Source of the DNA: JAXHTH01 sp034211115
GTDB taxonomy: Bacteria > Planctomycetota > Phycisphaerae > Phycisphaerales > SM1A02
Assembly: GCA_034211115.1 (NCBI GenBank)
Contig: JAXHTH010000313.1
Span: forward strand, 1 to 5,262
DNA length: 5,262 bases
Direction of reading: 5' to 3'
The translations under genes were made by a program, and so were the position numbers. The notes below the pieces were generated by a model, which did not search any database, was not told the origin of the DNA, and was given only the letters and a program-made list of their open reading frames with translations. Of the stretch, positions 4,524-5,262 are shown piece by piece (the first letter of the stretch is position 1; each line of letters starts with the position of its first letter).

Positions 4524-5262
4524 ATGGACCGCACACACGACAGGCTCACGGTTCTTCAGGGCAAGTTCGCCGCCTACCTGTCCTGGAGCCAGCCGTTCAT
4601 CCACCAGCTCATCAGTGCCCTGGGCGAGCACGTGACCAACGTGGTGGTGTGCAATCGCACGGAGAACCTGGACCGCTTCCCCACGGAGCACGTGGTTCGG
4701 CTGAAGACGCAGTACCTGGTCACGCCGACCTTCGCCCTCCTCGCCGCTTCGTACATCCAGCGCGCGTGGAATCCGCGGGTCATGCACGCCCACTTCGGCT
4801 GGTCGGGCATCCGGATGCTGCTGCTCAAGCAGTTCCTCCGGATCCCGCTGGTGGTGAGCTTCGGCGGCCGGGACGTGGGCGTGCAGATGAACCTGCCCCA
4901 CTTCGACGAGCTCTACCGGGTCCTGCTGGACGCGACCGATCAGATCATCTGCGTCTCGGAGGATCTGAAGCGGCAGCTCGTGGAGCACGGGGTCGAGGCG
5001 GAGCGGATCGAGGTCATCCGGCGGGGGACGAACCTCCGTCGCTTCGGGTTCGTCGATCGCGCCGACCGCGACCCCGACGCGCCGGTGAAACTGCTCATGG
5101 TCGGCCGGTGCGTGGAGAAGAAGGGCCATCGCTACGTCTTCGAGGCGCTGGCGCAGCTCGTGCGCGAAGGCGCTGACGTCCACCTCACCATCGTGGGCGA
5201 AGGTGAGGAGTATCATCAGCTTCGCAAGCTTCGGAACGCGCTGGGGCTGAGGCAGCACGTGG
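4524..5262 (+). CDS. GT4-family glycosyltransferase, GT-B fold (3' partial)
   Basis: The frame is open to the right edge; 246 full codons are visible, roughly the N-terminal 60 percent of a usual 380-420 residue enzyme. The N-terminal domain begins LTVLQGKFAAYLSWSQPFI (8-26) and has HAHFGWSG (88-95), SFGGRDVG (112-119) and ICVSEDLKRQL (142-152), the usual GT4 acceptor-side landmarks. VIRRGTNLRRF (164-174) marks the interdomain linker. The C-terminal donor domain starts with LLMVGRCVEKKG (190-201), whose Arg195 and Lys199/200 match donor-phosphate ligands, then LTIVGEGEEYHQL (221-233). The E-x7-E motif would lie beyond the window. The enzyme would move a sugar from a nucleotide donor onto a growing glycan on the cytoplasmic side. 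In-frame ATGs also occur at 4461, 4398 and 4338. The promoter at 4387-4414 excludes the last two for its transcript, and residues from 4461 to 4523 look non-homologous, so 4524 is preferred. No Shine-Dalgarno site is clear at 4524. Confidence 0.9.
   Translation, partial: MDRTHDRLTVLQGKFAAYLSWSQPFIHQLISALGEHVTNVVVCNRTENLDRFPTEHVVRLKTQYLVTPTFALLAASYIQRAWNPRVMHAHFGWSGIRMLLLKQFLRIPLVVSFGGRDVGVQMNLPHFDELYRVLLDATDQIICVSEDLKRQLVEHGVEAERIEVIRRGTNLRRFGFVDRADRDPDAPVKLLMVGRCVEKKGHRYVFEALAQLVREGADVHLTIVGEGEEYHQLRKLRNALGLRQHV

Noticed and set aside
4203..5258. Minus-strand open frame opposite the glycosyltransferase
   Set aside because: It crosses the sulfotransferase end, the promoter and the glycosyltransferase, and its product is His/Asp/Arg/Pro-biased with no domain.
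1..5262. tRNA, rRNA, CRISPR array, insertion sequence or attachment site
   Set aside because: No repeat-spacer pattern, transposase motif, terminal repeats or cloverleaf-like segment was found by eye; nearly all of the window is covered by the five coding regions.

Overview
The window is a GC-rich bacterial chromosome segment with five tightly packed protein genes, two of them cut by the window edges. All five fit a cell-surface polysaccharide or exopolysaccharide locus. In order they encode a polytopic membrane protein of the GT-C-like kind (plus strand, 5' end missing), an NAD-dependent sugar-nucleotide epimerase/dehydratase (minus), a class I SAM methyltransferase (minus), a PAPS-type sulfotransferase (plus) and a GT4 glycosyltransferase (plus, 3' end missing). 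High GC, strong third-position G/C bias, mostly weak Shine-Dalgarno sites and a sulfotransferase inside a glycan locus suit a high-GC Gram-negative such as a planctomycete, proteobacterium or relative. The sequence alone does not fix the phylum.

Layout: 3-1283 (+) runs into the convergent pair 2211-1222 (-) and 3215-2202 (-). The first two genes overlap antisense by 62 bp at their 3' ends, with no room for a dedicated terminator. The two minus-strand genes form a translationally linked pair with a 10-nt overlap. A divergent regulatory region of about 200 bp (3216-3414) separates this pair from the sulfotransferase (3415-4338, +). It carries an 18-bp near-continuous palindrome next to a minus-strand -10-like hexamer, and a weaker plus-strand -35/-10 pair. 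A second intergenic stretch (4339-4523) carries a GC-rich hairpin just after the sulfotransferase stop, a near-consensus sigma-70 promoter (TTGACA, 16-bp spacer, TAGAAT) and a 16-bp palindrome. It leads into the glycosyltransferase, which runs off the end of the window.

Working model (inference): the epimerase makes a nucleotide sugar, the GT4 enzyme and possibly the GT-C-like membrane protein transfer sugars, and the methyltransferase and sulfotransferase decorate the glycan with methyl and sulfate groups. The product would be a sulfated, possibly methylated, surface glycan. No RNA gene, mobile element, CRISPR array or clearly new defence-type system was seen. The most interesting points are the sulfation link, the regulatory palindromes, the strong internal promoter and an unusual Trp/Arg-rich sulfotransferase tail.
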